From Candidatus Thiothrix singaporensis (GTDB taxonomy: Bacteria; Pseudomonadota; Gammaproteobacteria; Thiotrichales; Thiotrichaceae), in NCBI GenBank assembly GCA_013693955.1, contig CP059265.1, forward strand, positions 1,539,394 to 1,555,803: DNA of 16,410 nt, given 5' to 3'. Below the pieces are notes generated by a model. It saw only the letters and a list, made by a program, of their open reading frames with translations, was not told the DNA's origin and ran no database searches. Made by a program: the position numbers and the translations under genes. Below, piece after piece: positions 1 to 7,245 of the stretch; position 1 is the first letter of the stretch, and each line of letters opens with the position of its first letter.

Positions 1-183
1 TGGAAAACCACCGTTCTGTGATTTGGCAAGAGTTATATAGGCAGGAGGTAATTTGTACCCTAAAGTCATCTCGACGGCTTCAATTTTATCTTTTGTAAGT
101 GGATCGTCGATGTACTCTTGTCGGGCGTAATCTGAGTTCTCCCAAAAGTCGGAGAAGTCAAAATCTTGAAACGGCTCACTCAT
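1..183 (-). CDS. SMI1/KNR4 (SUKH) family protein, N-terminal part
   Basis: The minus-strand reading frame begins MSEPFQDFDFSDFWENS and runs off the left edge after 61 codons. The pattern W-x-N-S then DYARQEYIDDPLTKDKIEAVE followed by LGYKLPPAYITLAKSQNGGFP is the typical start of SUKH/SMI1-KNR4 proteins, where an L-G-x-x-L-P-x-x-Y segment precedes a conserved NGG. Family members often act as immunity proteins against polymorphic or contact-dependent toxins, or as small intracellular binding proteins; no toxin is visible here, so the role is inferred. The cassette's own attC would lie beyond the window. A repeat block separates the start from the attC at 468, and no strong Shine-Dalgarno sequence is seen. 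The ATG at 183 is the natural start because the family motif begins soon after it. Confidence 0.8.
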   Translation of the reverse strand, partial: MSEPFQDFDFSDFWENSDYARQEYIDDPLTKDKIEAVEMTLGYKLPPAYITLAKSQNGGFP

Positions 184-467
184 AAATCAGCAATCTCGGT
201 AAATGGCGATAGCCGCCGCATTTTGTCAGCAACGGGTGCCTCTCTATTCTCGGTGGCTCAAGTTGGTGTTGTCTGTCACGCATTAGCGCACGATAACTTT
301 TGGGCTGGCGCGGACGAACGCGGCACGCCATTTCCCGCGCATCAGCGCGGCTCACCAGTTCCCTTTTTCGGCGTTTAAATCTGGCACGGCTTTTCCCGCG
401 TCAGCGCATGATGAACCCATTATCTTTGCAACCTTTTGTCTTGTGATGCTTTTTGGTTTTTACCCTC
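184..467. repeat. Cassette leader made of 60/120-bp repeat units
   Basis: This gene-free stretch lies between the SUKH start and the next attC. On the plus strand it carries the core motif at 277-291 (cattagcgcac version), 334-350 (cgcgcatcagcgcgg) and 395-410 (cgcgtcagcgcatg), about 60 bp apart. The part nearest the attC is nearly identical to the blocks ending at 1216, 3766, 8818 and 14621. The 186-290 part resembles the 120-bp unit seen at 6781-7140. Short plus-strand frames across it are judged not to be genes, because the nucleotide sequence itself is conserved irrespective of frame. Confidence 0.7.
419..447 (-). promoter_or_regulatory. Candidate sigma70 promoter at the start of a cassette
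   Basis: Read on the minus strand there is ATCACA (447-442; 4 of 6 matches to the -35 consensus), a 17-bp gap, and GATAAT (424-419; 5 of 6 matches to the -10). It points from the attC into the SUKH cassette. Exactly the same arrangement recurs at 1168-1196, 3718-3746, 8770-8798 and 14573-14601. Activity is inferred only. Confidence 0.35.
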
Positions 468-557
468 GCCAACGTCAGAGCTGACGGGCGCGGCAGGGAG
501 TAAGCTGGGCGAAGTCGCGGGCTGTCACCGCGTCCGTCGTCGAGCAACTTGTTGGCT
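468..557 (-). other. attC recombination site
   Basis: Core sites GCCAAC (468) and GTTGGCT (551-557) bracket the arms GACGGGCGCGG and CCGCGTCCGTC. Read on the minus strand it starts GCCAACAAG and ends GACGTTGGC, the canonical attC polarity. It belongs to the LprI-like cassette to its right. It contains an uninterrupted caACTTGTtggc, which is the empty version of the IS110 target seen at three other sites. Confidence 0.9.
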
Positions 558-580
558 ATTTATTTATAATAATAAAATAA

Positions 581-952
581 TCAAAGTTTGCTGTTTTGAC
601 AACCAGAGCTAGAACACTCTCTAATACGATCTTGAATAAAATTAGAACGCTCCACGGTAATCTCTTTAGCGCAGCCTATACTAACAAAGAAAAATTCCTC
701 AATATGCCTAGAACAATTAGAGTTTCTGTCTTCCAACCATGAAACTTGACTTTCTTTTAGTAATTTTTTTCCATTGCTATCGAGCATATTTTTCAACTTA
801 GTGTATCTACCATTAAGTTCTTTGTCAGCCTCAAGATAAACTTTGTTTGAGCAATAAAAATCATCAAAAGCATCTTTAGGTGTATCACAAGCTGAATTTG
901 CAAATAATAAATTTGGGCATAAGGTTAATAGGGCAATAGCCAGTTTTTTCAT
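581..952 (-). CDS. Secreted LprI-like (DUF1311) protein
   Basis: A 123-aa protein with a Sec signal peptide (MKKLAIALLTL...LLFANSA, about residues 1-21). The mature part has the DUF1311/LprI pattern: CDTPKDAFDDFYCSNKV, then ADKELNGRYTKLK, then ESQVSWLEDRNSNC around residues 67-80, with a C-x5-T-x2-R tail (residues 94-102). Paired cysteines at 22, 34, 80, 94 and 113 suit a disulfide-bonded periplasmic protein. LprI-type proteins include inhibitors of lysozyme, but most DUF1311 members are uncharacterised, so an inhibitor role is only possible. The start at 952 is backed by GGAG seven bases upstream of ATG. The stop is 23 bp from the attC at 557, as expected for a cassette gene. Confidence 0.85.
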   Translation of the reverse strand: MKKLAIALLTLCPNLLFANSACDTPKDAFDDFYCSNKVYLEADKELNGRYTKLKNMLDSNGKKLLKESQVSWLEDRNSNCSRHIEEFFFVSIGCAKEITVERSNFIQDRIRECSSSGCQNSKL

Positions 953-1025
953 TACTAAATCTCCGTTTTAAACTATAAGTCTATGACATTTTTAAATTAA
1001 GATTTTAATATTGGAACAAAATTTT

Positions 1026-1216
1026 CACGCATCAGCGCATGATTATCTTTGGGTTGGCACGGCGAACGCAGCACAGCTTTTCCCGCGCATCAGCGCGGCT
1101 GCCCAACCCCATCTTTTCGGTGTTTAAATCTGGCATGGCTTTTCCCGCGTCAGCGCATGATGAACCCATTATCTTTGCAGCCTTTTGTCTTGTGATGCTT
1201 TTTGGTTTTTACCTTC
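1026..1216. repeat. Cassette leader of 60-bp repeat units
   Basis: Core motifs occur at 1026-1041, 1081-1101 and 1145-1160 at near 60-bp spacing. The block abuts the attC at 1217 and is almost identical to the blocks ending at 467, 3766, 8818 and 14621. It forms the 5' leader of the LprI-like cassette. The bases between 953 and 1025 are A+T-rich and hold the ribosome-binding site of that gene. Confidence 0.7.
1168..1196 (-). promoter_or_regulatory. Candidate sigma70 promoter for the LprI-like cassette
   Basis: Minus-strand ATCACA (1196-1191), 17 bp, GATAAT (1173-1168), pointing toward the LprI-like gene about 215 bp downstream. It is one of five near-identical copies. Confidence 0.35.
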
Positions 1217-1304
1217 GCCAACGTCGTAATTGACGGGCGCGGCGGGGAGTAGAAAGTAAGAATCTCGGGCTGTCACCGCGTCCGTCGTCGAATGGCTTGT
1301 TGGC
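1217..1304 (-). other. attC recombination site
   Basis: GCCAAC (1217-1222) and GTTGGC (1299-1304) bracket the same arms as the other sites. It is the 3' site of the 110-aa unknown cassette to its right. Confidence 0.88.
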
Positions 1305-1389
1305 GCTTTATTATCAACAAATGAACTGTGGCACGATCTTTGATTTAAGTATGGCCAAAGCAAATAACCGTCATATGAGGTTTGCTGGT

Positions 1390-1721
1390 TCACGAATTGA
1401 CCTGCTCAACATATTTTGCAGAGAAAGTGATTGAACCCCACGATGCTTCAAAATCTGAAACCTCAACACCTATGTTCTCTAAGCCGTGGGTCGAAACATC
1501 ATAAAACACCATACCGCCAGTAGATTGGGGAAACCCCTCTTCAATTTTTAGCTTGATTGGTCGCCAAAATCGTAAAGTAACCCTCGCAAGATTTTTTGTA
1601 GAGACATCTCAATGAAGGACTTATTTGGGTCGCTGAAATCTACGTGATAGTGGAAATCACAAATTTTGTACTCATGTGGATGAGATAAAATAGGGTGTAA
1701 TTTTTGTTCAAATATTGTCAT
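1390..1721 (-). pseudogene. Conserved 110-aa cassette protein, one frameshift
   Basis: As written, the frame starts MTIFEQKLHPILSHPHEYK, reaches IEMSLQK and then stops early. Adding one base to the T6 run at 1592-1597 (A6 to A7 on the coding strand) continues it through NLARVTLRFWRPIKLKIEE and ...GMVFYDVSTHGLENIG to a stop at 1390, giving 110 codons plus stop with no leftover bases. I do not recognise a named family. The second half (beta-rich, GxxFYDVS...GVEVSDFEASWGS) resembles small cytosolic proteins sometimes listed as immunity-like, but this is not firm. No signal peptide or membrane segment is present. An in-frame stop just upstream fixes the ATG at 1721. The break is more likely a sequencing indel than real loss. 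Confidence 0.7.
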
Positions 1722-2108
1722 GGTACGGCTGATCCCGCATCAGCGCATGGTTTGTTTGGGTTGGCACCAATTTGGGCAAATGAACAAAAGTACTTTTGTT
1801 GTCAGCGAAGGGCAAGCGTTCTATTTTCGCTGGTTCAGTTTTGTGTTGTCTCGCCCGCATCAGCGCGGGGTTGTCTTTGGGTAGGCACTGTTTTGGTATA
1901 TGAACAGAAGCACTTTTATTGTAGCGAAGAACGATCGTTCTATTTTCGGTGGTTCAATTTGGTGTTATCTGTCACGCATCAGCGCACTATGAAGGTTGGG
2001 CAGCCACCAATTACGGTAAATGAACGTAACCACCGCACTTTGTCATCAAGGGGAAAACTAACTTTTGCTGCTCTCTCAATCTGGCACTGAATATCAATTT
2101 TTAGCCTC
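1722..2108. repeat. Cassette leader of three 120-bp repeat units
   Basis: No gene is seen here. Core motifs lie at 1734-1750, 1854-1870 and 1972-1987, about 119 bp apart, with partly conserved text between them (ggttca..ttgtgtt, ..tgaac..aag.actttt). The same 120-bp unit family recurs at 6781-7140. The plus-strand frame across this stretch has no coding signature. Confidence 0.65.
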
Positions 2109-2193
2109 GCCAACGTCTGAGCTGACGGGCGCGGCGGGGAGTCAATTGGGCGAAGTCGCGGGCTGTCGCCGCGTCCGTCGTCGAGCAACTTGT
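2109..2193 (-). other. attC site split by IS110 copy 1
   Basis: GCCAAC (2109-2114) and the attC arms continue to ...gagcaACTTGT (2188-2193). The remaining core ACTTGTTGGC is found after the IS at 3373-3382. The site is otherwise a normal member of the array and would be the 3' site of the gene-less cassette at 3383-3766. Confidence 0.88.
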
Positions 2194-2396
2194 ATGGATA
2201 ATGAAACCTTGAAACGGGTAAAGTGAGACCCGGTCTTCTGGCTGCAACCAGAGGGTTCCAGAGCAGCAATCCGATCGAGTAAAGGCTCCTCCGATGAGAG
2301 ACCGTCAACAAGTGTGGATGCTGTACTGGACTCCATGACAATCTCGAATAGTCAACCGGCCCCGAACCCGCATTTGCAAGGCAGAGTTATCATACT
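2194..2396 (+). ncRNA. Candidate bridge/seeker RNA region of IS110 copy 1
   Basis: IS110 elements encode a structured guide RNA in the non-coding left end. Here the region holds a stem CTTCTGG (2235-2241) with CCAGAGG (2248-2254). It also holds an 8-nt CAACAAGT (2306-2313) that is the reverse complement of ACTTGTTG, the attC target. The same seven bases ACAAGTG also match the donor junction, so it could be either guide. RNA boundaries are not determined. Identical regions lie at 7246-7448 and 12929-13131. Confidence 0.45.
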
Positions 2397-3348
2397 ATGA
2401 GTACCCCACCCAGATCATCCGAAACCAATATTGGCGTTGATGTCGGCAAATTCCAGCTGGATATTCACATCCGTCCTGCGGGCATCCATTTCAGTGTATC
2501 CAATGATGCCCCAGGTATTGCCGAAGCGGTCAAAACCCTGAAGAAACACCATCCAGACCGGATCGTAGTCGAAGCCACCGGACGCCTGGAACACGCCTTT
2601 GTCTGCGCCTGTGCCAAAGCGGGTTTACCGTTCGTGATAGCTAATCCCATTCACATCAAAAAGTTCGCCGGAGCGATTGGGCAACTGGCGAAAACCGACA
2701 AGCTGGACGCCTGCCTGATAGCCCGGTATGGGGAGACGATCCAGCCAGCGTTGTCTACCCTGAAGCCAGAAATCATATCGATAATCAGTGATTTACTGTC
2801 CCGCCGCAATCAAATGGTCAAGATGCAAACGATGGAAAAGAACCGTTTGCAGATCATGCCCAAAAGCGTGCAGGGTTCCATCACGGCGATCCTGAAAACC
2901 TTGCAAAAGGAAATGGCCAAACTGGATAAGCAACTGCTACAGCTGATTGACAGTTGTCAGGAATACCAGGAAAAAGTGACATCCTCAAGAGTGTTCCCGG
3001 TGTTGGCAACGTCGCTGTCATCACCCTGTTAAGCTGTTTCCCGGAGCTGGGCTACATCACTAACAAACAGGCTGCCTCTTTGGCTGGTGTTGCGCCGATG
3101 AACCGTGAAAGTGGTCGTTATCAGGGTGTTCGCAGAATCAGGGGAGGACGCCATCAGGTGCGCACCGTCCTCTTCATGGGAATGATGTCCGCCATTCAAT
3201 GTAATCCGGTTTTCAAAGCCAAATACGATGCGCTGGTAAAGGCTGGAAAATCCAAAAACTGGCGCTCATCGCCTGTGTCCGCAAGCTGATTGTCATCCTG
3301 AATTCCATGATGCGTGACGGTACAAAATGGAACTCGAAAATGGCCTGA
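2397..3348 (+). pseudogene. IS110-family transposase, two frameshifts (copy 1)
   Basis: Residues 1-200 form the DEDD RuvC-like domain: GVDVGKFQLD (D15), VVEATGR (E59) and AKTDKLDACLIARY (D101, D104), followed by a helical spacer. The C-terminal Transposase_20 domain has the helix-hairpin-helix ILKSVPGVGNVAVITLL, then SLAGVAPMNRESGRYQG and RGGRHQVRTVLFMG. The chain shifts frame at A5 runs 2971-2975 and 3254-3258. One extra A at each gives an uninterrupted 317-aa protein ending in NSKMA at 3348, the normal family length. The element moves by cut-out circles without classic inverted repeats. Both breaks recur in copies 2 and 3, so they are either shared indel artefacts or a shared dead lineage. 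Confidence 0.85.
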
Positions 3349-3358
3349 AATTCAGGGG

Positions 3359-3378
3359 TTGACACCATAGTCACTTGT
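3359..3378 (+). promoter_or_regulatory. Right-end half of a circle-junction promoter
   Basis: TTGACA (3359-3364) lies at the right end, and GATAAT (2197-2202) lies three bases inside the left end. If the element circularises with one ACTTGT, the two are exactly 17 bp apart and point into the guide-RNA region and transposase. Junction promoters are known for IS110-family circles. The same bases recur in copies 2 (8409 and 7249) and 3 (14094 and 12932). Confidence 0.65.
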
Positions 3379-3382
3379 TGGC

Positions 3383-3766
3383 GCATTATCAACTAATGGA
3401 TTGTGGTGTGGTCTTTGACTGAAGCACGGCCAAAACAAACCTTAAACCTGGCACAACCTGTCACGCATTAGCGCAAAAGCCTCTCTGGCTTGAAGTTGTT
3501 GGGCTGGCGCGCTTTTGGCGCGCGATTAGCGCGTTGGAAAATGACGCTGGTGACTGGCTCAGTTGGCACAATGGATCACGCATCAGCGCACGATAACTCT
3601 TGGGTTGGCATGGCGAACGCGGCACGGCTTTTCCCGCGCATCAGCGCGGCTCACCAGTTCCCTTTTTCGGCATTTAAACCTGGTACGGCTTTTCCCGCGT
3701 CAGCGCATGATGAACCCATTATCTTTGCAACCTTTTGTCTTGTGATGCTTTTTGGTTTTTGCCCTC
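3383..3766. repeat. Gene-less cassette body 1 (repeat block)
   Basis: This 384-bp cassette lies between the attC at 3767 and the IS-split attC. It has no convincing gene on either strand. It holds core motifs near 3459, 3577, 3635 and 3697, a G+C-rich palindromic patch (gcgcgc...ggcgcgcgattagcgcg, about 3509-3535) and a candidate promoter. Its 3' part, next to GTTGGCGC, matches the gene-less cassettes at 8433 and 14118, and also the sequence after the attC at 1304. It may be a degenerated gene cassette or a promoter-bearing one. Confidence 0.65.
3718..3746 (-). promoter_or_regulatory. Candidate sigma70 promoter in gene-less cassette 1
   Basis: Minus-strand ATCACA (3746-3741), 17 bp, GATAAT (3723-3718). 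It points left toward IS110 copy 1 and the 110-aa cassette. No gene in its own cassette would use it. Confidence 0.35.
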
Positions 3767-3856
3767 GCCAACGTCATGCATGACGGGCGTGGCGGGGAGT
3801 AAGTTGTTAAGAATCGCGGGCTGTCACCGCGTCCGTCGTCGATGTGCTCGTTAGAT
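3767..3856 (-). other. attC recombination site
   Basis: GCCAAC (3767-3772) and GTTAGAT (3850-3856). The latter matches the core at the other end of the 307-aa cassette (ATCTAAC at 4800), which is expected of one cassette. Confidence 0.9.
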
Positions 3857-3858
3857 TA

Positions 3859-4780
3859 TTAAAATGGATAATTAATTCTTCTCCAATTGTTATTATTGTA
3901 ACCTGTTAGTGTATAGCCTTGATAATCTTCCCATTTTGGGACTTCAGTAAAATTATAAAAACTCCCAATTTGGTCTTTCCAGTAATTGCTATTGCCGTAT
4001 TGAGCTTTGAATAAAATTGCACAAGCAATAACTGCATTGATTATGTGTTTAAGTTGAGCCTGATCAAAATTACTCTCACGATCATGTTTTACGGCATTAT
4101 ATGCATGATACCAATCTAAAGTTTGTGTTGGTGATGTTAAATTCCAATTGTCAAATGGTGAGAACAGTGCTAGTTTTGATACATTGGGAGCTTAACTTTA
4201 TATTCATTAAGGCGTAAATCTGGCAGTAACTTTATATAGTCATGCGTCGTTAATCGTTGTCCTTGATAGTTATTTTCTCTCAAGATTCCTTTCCATTGAC
4301 TTTCTACTTCTGTGCAAGCAATAACCAATAAGTTTCTTATTTTATGTCCATATGTAGATAGGTTATTGAGTTCGGGAGAAACAACTGAAAAATCTCTTTT
4401 AAAGAATCTGTTAGAGAAGATAATTGTGCAAGTGACTCATGTCCATTGATTTCAGAATTTGGTGGATAAGAATAACCTGATGATATTCTCATATTATGTT
4501 TATCATCATCACTATAAACTGGACGATAAATTCTTGGATAGTATTCGTTAGCTGAAAAAGTTGATTCTTTTAACTCGCAATTATTAAAGTCCCAGCCTAC
4601 GTGTGGACATAACTGCTCTAATAATGACCTACTATTATCAATAGTAACCTCTAAGTTTTTATGTCTTTTACCTAATATCGCCTTATCTCCAATAATTTCC
4701 CATCGAATAATGGCAAGTGATGGTATTCCGCTGAAAATTCCAGTGGTTGGTTTCGGAGTTATAAATATTGATCTATCCAT
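3859..4780 (-). pseudogene. 307-aa cassette protein of unknown function, two frameshifts
   Basis: The frame opens MDRSIFITPKPTTGIFSG. It breaks at T4 4397-4400 (after LTDSLK) and at T4 4174-4177 (after KLPMYQ). One added base at each restores ...KRDFSVVSPELNNLSTYG, LLVIACTEVESQWKGIL and ...KLALFSPFDNWNLTSPTQ, then LDWYHAYNAVKHDR and IINAVIACAILFKAQYG, to a stop at 3859: 307 residues with no leftover bases. The C-terminal half is helical, with a W-x-x-A-Y-N-x-V-K-H-D-R motif seen in widespread uncharacterised, possibly HEPN-like proteins; that link is tentative. It has no signal peptide. It starts only about 20 bp from the attC at 4800, with no clear Shine-Dalgarno, and its stop nearly touches the attC at 3856. 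Confidence 0.72.
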
Positions 4781-4799
4781 TTGAGATGATAGGTTTGGA

Positions 4800-4889
4800 A
4801 TCTAACGTCTGAATTGACGGGCGCGGCGGGGAGTAAATCGCAAGAATCGTGGGCTGTCACCGCGTCCGTCGTCGAATAAGTTGTTATGC
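4800..4889 (-). other. attC recombination site
   Basis: ATCTAAC (4800-4806) and GTTATGC (4883-4889) around the standard arms. GTTATGC pairs with the GCATAAC core at 6261, bounding a single two-gene cassette. Confidence 0.9.
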
Positions 4890-4949
4890 TAATCGTGCTG
4901 CTCCAAAATGGGACGTAGACTAAACAGTTAGCTGGATAAATTTGTTATA

Positions 4950-5617
4950 CTATTTGACGATAAGCTCATATTCGATATCTTGAACCATTTTGCTGAATGC
5001 TCCCTTTTCTCGATTATATTGAGCATTGAACTTAAGGATATGCTTTCCTTCACTTAAAGGCTTGAGCATAACCCAATAACCATCAGTCGCAGATGGGAAA
5101 ATTTTTGGAGGATGTTGATCGCTTGGAATGCCACCCATTAGATCAAAACAATTATCCGATGACATTCGGGTGTGAGCTGGATTCATAGCAACCATTCCAT
5201 CTAACGAAACTTCTATTGATAATAATTTATCGTTGTTTAATGCTGCGTTACGCTTAACTGACTCACATAAAATTTGTGCATCACCCCTAGGGTAGTAAAG
5301 CATATTTATTATAGGAAAAAATATATAATCATTCTTGGGGATCTCACACTTCCTACTTATTTTTGATGATCCGTATCCTCCAGCTAAAAACCAAACACCT
5401 CCTTTTTGCCCTTCTTGACAATGCTCTCCTGTTAAATCTCTGACTGGATTGACCTCCCTTGGCATTGTATATGTCCATTGCCACCAAATATTGGGGTATT
5501 CGCTTACCAATCGACCTCCAACCATTTCTGATTTACTAATCATAAAGTCTTCCAAAGAAGAACCAAAGAGCAGATTGGCGCAAGCAATAGCGCAGCACTT
5601 AATAATATATATTTCAT
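4950..5617 (-). pseudogene. Exported 222-aa protein of unknown function, one frameshift
   Basis: ATG at 5617 is preceded by a good site (AAAGGA, four bases upstream) and opens a signal peptide MKYILLSAALLLAPICS. The frame breaks at the AAA run 5565-5567. One extra base joins it to ...FGSSLEDFMISKSEMVGGR and on to the stop at 4950: 222 residues with no remainder. The conserved body is WWQWTYTMPREVNPVRD, then a C-x-x-GQKGGVWFLAGGYGSSKI segment and C-x-IPKNDYIFFPIINMLYYPRG. This pattern is found in uncharacterised secreted bacterial proteins. The ICS segment could also be a lipobox. A gap of 200 bp without visible features separates it from the membrane protein upstream in the same cassette. Confidence 0.75.
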
Positions 5618-5817
5618 TTTTTCCTTTATAATAAGTAAATATCTAATGGTGGAACCTGAGTTTTAAATTTGTAATCCACTCAAATCGCCTAAACAGTAAG
5701 TTTAACCCAGATTTCTTATCATGCTTATCAATCGCGATTAACATCTTTCTTAGCAGAGTTTATTATGTTAACTATAAAGAAGAACTTATTGTTATTCATA
5801 TGCCTTTGCTAACTAAT

Positions 5818-6228
5818 TTAGGTTTCTATCCGCAGTTTGCGAATATCAGTTAATAATTGTTTAAATGTGCCCTTGTAATACCAGACAAGGCCACACATAC
5901 CGTACAATGATAATGAAGCAGGAAAATTGGCATCACGCATCATGTCAAGAACATTTGGATCAACGCTACGCCAATATAGCCAATAGCAACCGTCAACAGT
6001 AAACCATGTATAAAATAACACCAGTGGTAACCAACGCCATTTACGTTCGAGCACTACCCTCATTGACCACGGTGCAGTTAAATAAGCGAATATTGCCATG
6101 ATGAAACTAATTGGGATGTCCCAATCAGGTGCTTGATAATAATAAGAGCCGCCGATCAACAATGTAATGCCGACTAATAATAGAACAATTTTCCAAGGTC
6201 TAAAATATTCAATTAATAAATCTTTCAT
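5818..6228 (-). CDS. Small integral membrane protein, 136 aa
   Basis: The protein starts MKDLLIEYFRPWK and has four likely membrane segments at about residues 13-31, 38-56, 66-86 and 103-118, ending in a basic cytosolic tail (TDIRKLRIET). The aromatic-rich third segment (FYTWFTVDGCYWLYW) is notable. I recognise no named family and assign no function. It is the first gene after the attC at 6261 on the minus strand and shares a cassette with the exported 222-aa protein. The start lies 33 bp from the attC, and the upstream A+T-rich bases show no clear Shine-Dalgarno. The ATG is chosen because the frame opens there and gives a charged N-terminus ahead of the first helix. Confidence 0.75.
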   Translation of the reverse strand: MKDLLIEYFRPWKIVLLLVGITLLIGGSYYYQAPDWDIPISFIMAIFAYLTAPWSMRVVLERKWRWLPLVLFYTWFTVDGCYWLYWRSVDPNVLDMMRDANFPASLSLYGMCGLVWYYKGTFKQLLTDIRKLRIET

Positions 6229-6260
6229 TTATATTTAATTTATTCAAATAAATTTAATGT

Positions 6261-6351
6261 GCATAACGTCTGAGCTGACGGGCGCGGCGGGGAGTAAATT
6301 GTTGGAACTCGCGGGCTGTCACCGCGTCCGTCGTCGACACTCTTGTTGGCG
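6261..6351 (-). other. attC recombination site
   Basis: GCATAAC (6261-6267) and GTTGGCG (6345-6351) around the standard arms. It is the 3' site of the 111-aa cassette. Confidence 0.9.
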
Positions 6352-6440
6352 CTTGGATTGGCCTCAAATAGCCGACAACCTATCATTTATAAGCGTGGCT
6401 AAAACCAATGCTTGACATGAAACCGCGCTAGTTCACTGCG

Positions 6441-6776
6441 TCATGGGCACGGCTCAATGAAAGATGAACATAACGGATATATGAAAGCTGAACCAGCATT
6501 CTCTGGCTGCCACCCATGAATTAAAGCCTCCTCAATCGAGGCAGCAATCATCTTTGGTGTGATCGACTGGGAAACTTGAGTAAACCAGTTATCTGGACGT
6601 GGAAAATCTGACTTTAACAAAAGGATACATTGTGAAGGTTGATCAACACGCTCGACGGCAATCGAGAAACCTGAAATAAACGTCCCTTCGCAGTAGGTTG
6701 GTTTTTGACGAATGCGCCAACGATAGCTCACTCCCTTGATTATTAATGCTCGAGAACCCTTTTTGGGAATGCTCAT
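6441..6776 (-). CDS. Conserved 111-aa protein of unknown function
   Basis: The N-terminus MSIPKKGSRALIIKGVSYRWRIRQKPTY, the middle LLLKSDFPRPDNWF and the end ITPKMIAASIEEALIHGWQPENAGSAF match a small, widely spread family that starts with a short beta sheet (G-V-x-Y-R-W-x-I-R) and has a C-terminal helix with a GWxP motif. No function is known to me. It has no signal peptide, so it is probably cytosolic. A weak purine-rich stretch (GAGAGAGAC) lies about seven bases before the ATG. The stop is 90 bp from the attC, slightly farther than usual. The leader upstream consists of 120-bp repeats. Confidence 0.75.
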   Translation of the reverse strand: MSIPKKGSRALIIKGVSYRWRIRQKPTYCEGTFISGFSIAVERVDQPSQCILLLKSDFPRPDNWFTQVSQSITPKMIAASIEEALIHGWQPENAGSAFIYPLCSSFIEPCP

Positions 6777-7160
6777 AAGTTGTCTCTCTCGCGATAGCGC
6801 ACTGTGAACAATTGGCTAGCCACCAATCATGAAAAATCGTCATGACCACCATATTTTATCAGCAACGGATAAGCTCTCTGTTTTTTGTCGTTCAAGTTGG
6901 TGTTGTCTCTCACGCATCAGCGCACTGTGAACGTTGGGCAACCACCAATCATGAAAAATTGGCATAACCACCGTATTTTATCGGCGACGGACAAGCGCTC
7001 TATTCTCGGTCGTTCAAATTGGCGTAATCTGTCACGCGATAGCGCACCGTGGATATTGGGCAACCACCTATTCAGGTAAATGAACTTGGCCACCGCTCTT
7101 TATCGCATGGGAAAACACTCTCTTCTCTTTAATTTGCCGTTAACCACCGCTTTATCTGCT
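6777..7160. repeat. Cassette leader of three tandem 120-bp repeats
   Basis: Three units start near 6781, 6903 and 7026. Each contains a core (cgcgatagcgcac, cgcatcagcgcac, cgcgatagcgcac), then ttgggcaaccacc, a ccaccg..tttatc stretch and a gttcaa..ttgg.gt end. They are good direct repeats, about 122 bp apart. No gene is seen in this 384 bp. Confidence 0.75.
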
Positions 7161-7245
7161 GCCAACGTCTGAGCTGACGGGCGCGGCAGGGAGTCAATTG
7201 GGCGAAGTCGCGGGCTGTCACCGCGTCCGTCGTCGAGCAACTTGT
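7161..7245 (-). other. attC site split by IS110 copy 2
   Basis: GCCAAC (7161-7166) and the standard arms run to ACTTGT (7240-7245). The rest of the core, ACTTGTTGGC, resumes at 8423-8432. Confidence 0.88.

Larger units (their letters stand above)
2194..3378 (+). mobile_element. IS110-family insertion sequence, copy 1, inside attC
   Basis: A 1185-bp element, counting one copy of ACTTGT, which borders it on both sides (2188-2193 and 3373-3378). It has one transposase gene, a 203-bp non-coding left end and only about 30 bp of non-coding right end. No terminal inverted repeats are evident, as usual for IS110. The long upstream non-coding region fits the IS110 group, whose guide RNA lies upstream of the transposase, rather than the IS1111 group. 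Copies 2 (7246-8428) and 3 (12929-14113) occupy the same position and orientation in other attC sites. Confidence 0.88.

Noticed and set aside
2954..3289. Programmed -1 frameshifting in the IS110 transposase at A5 runs
   Set aside because: Two shifts would be needed in one gene, no classic slippery heptamer is present, and the same kind of break affects many unrelated cassette genes; missing bases explain all of them.
3490..3783. Plus-strand frames over the repeat blocks sharing ASAHDEPIIFATFCLVMLFGF
   Set aside because: They recur only because the DNA repeats recur, they run into attC, they lack ribosome-binding sites, and other frames are equally conserved.
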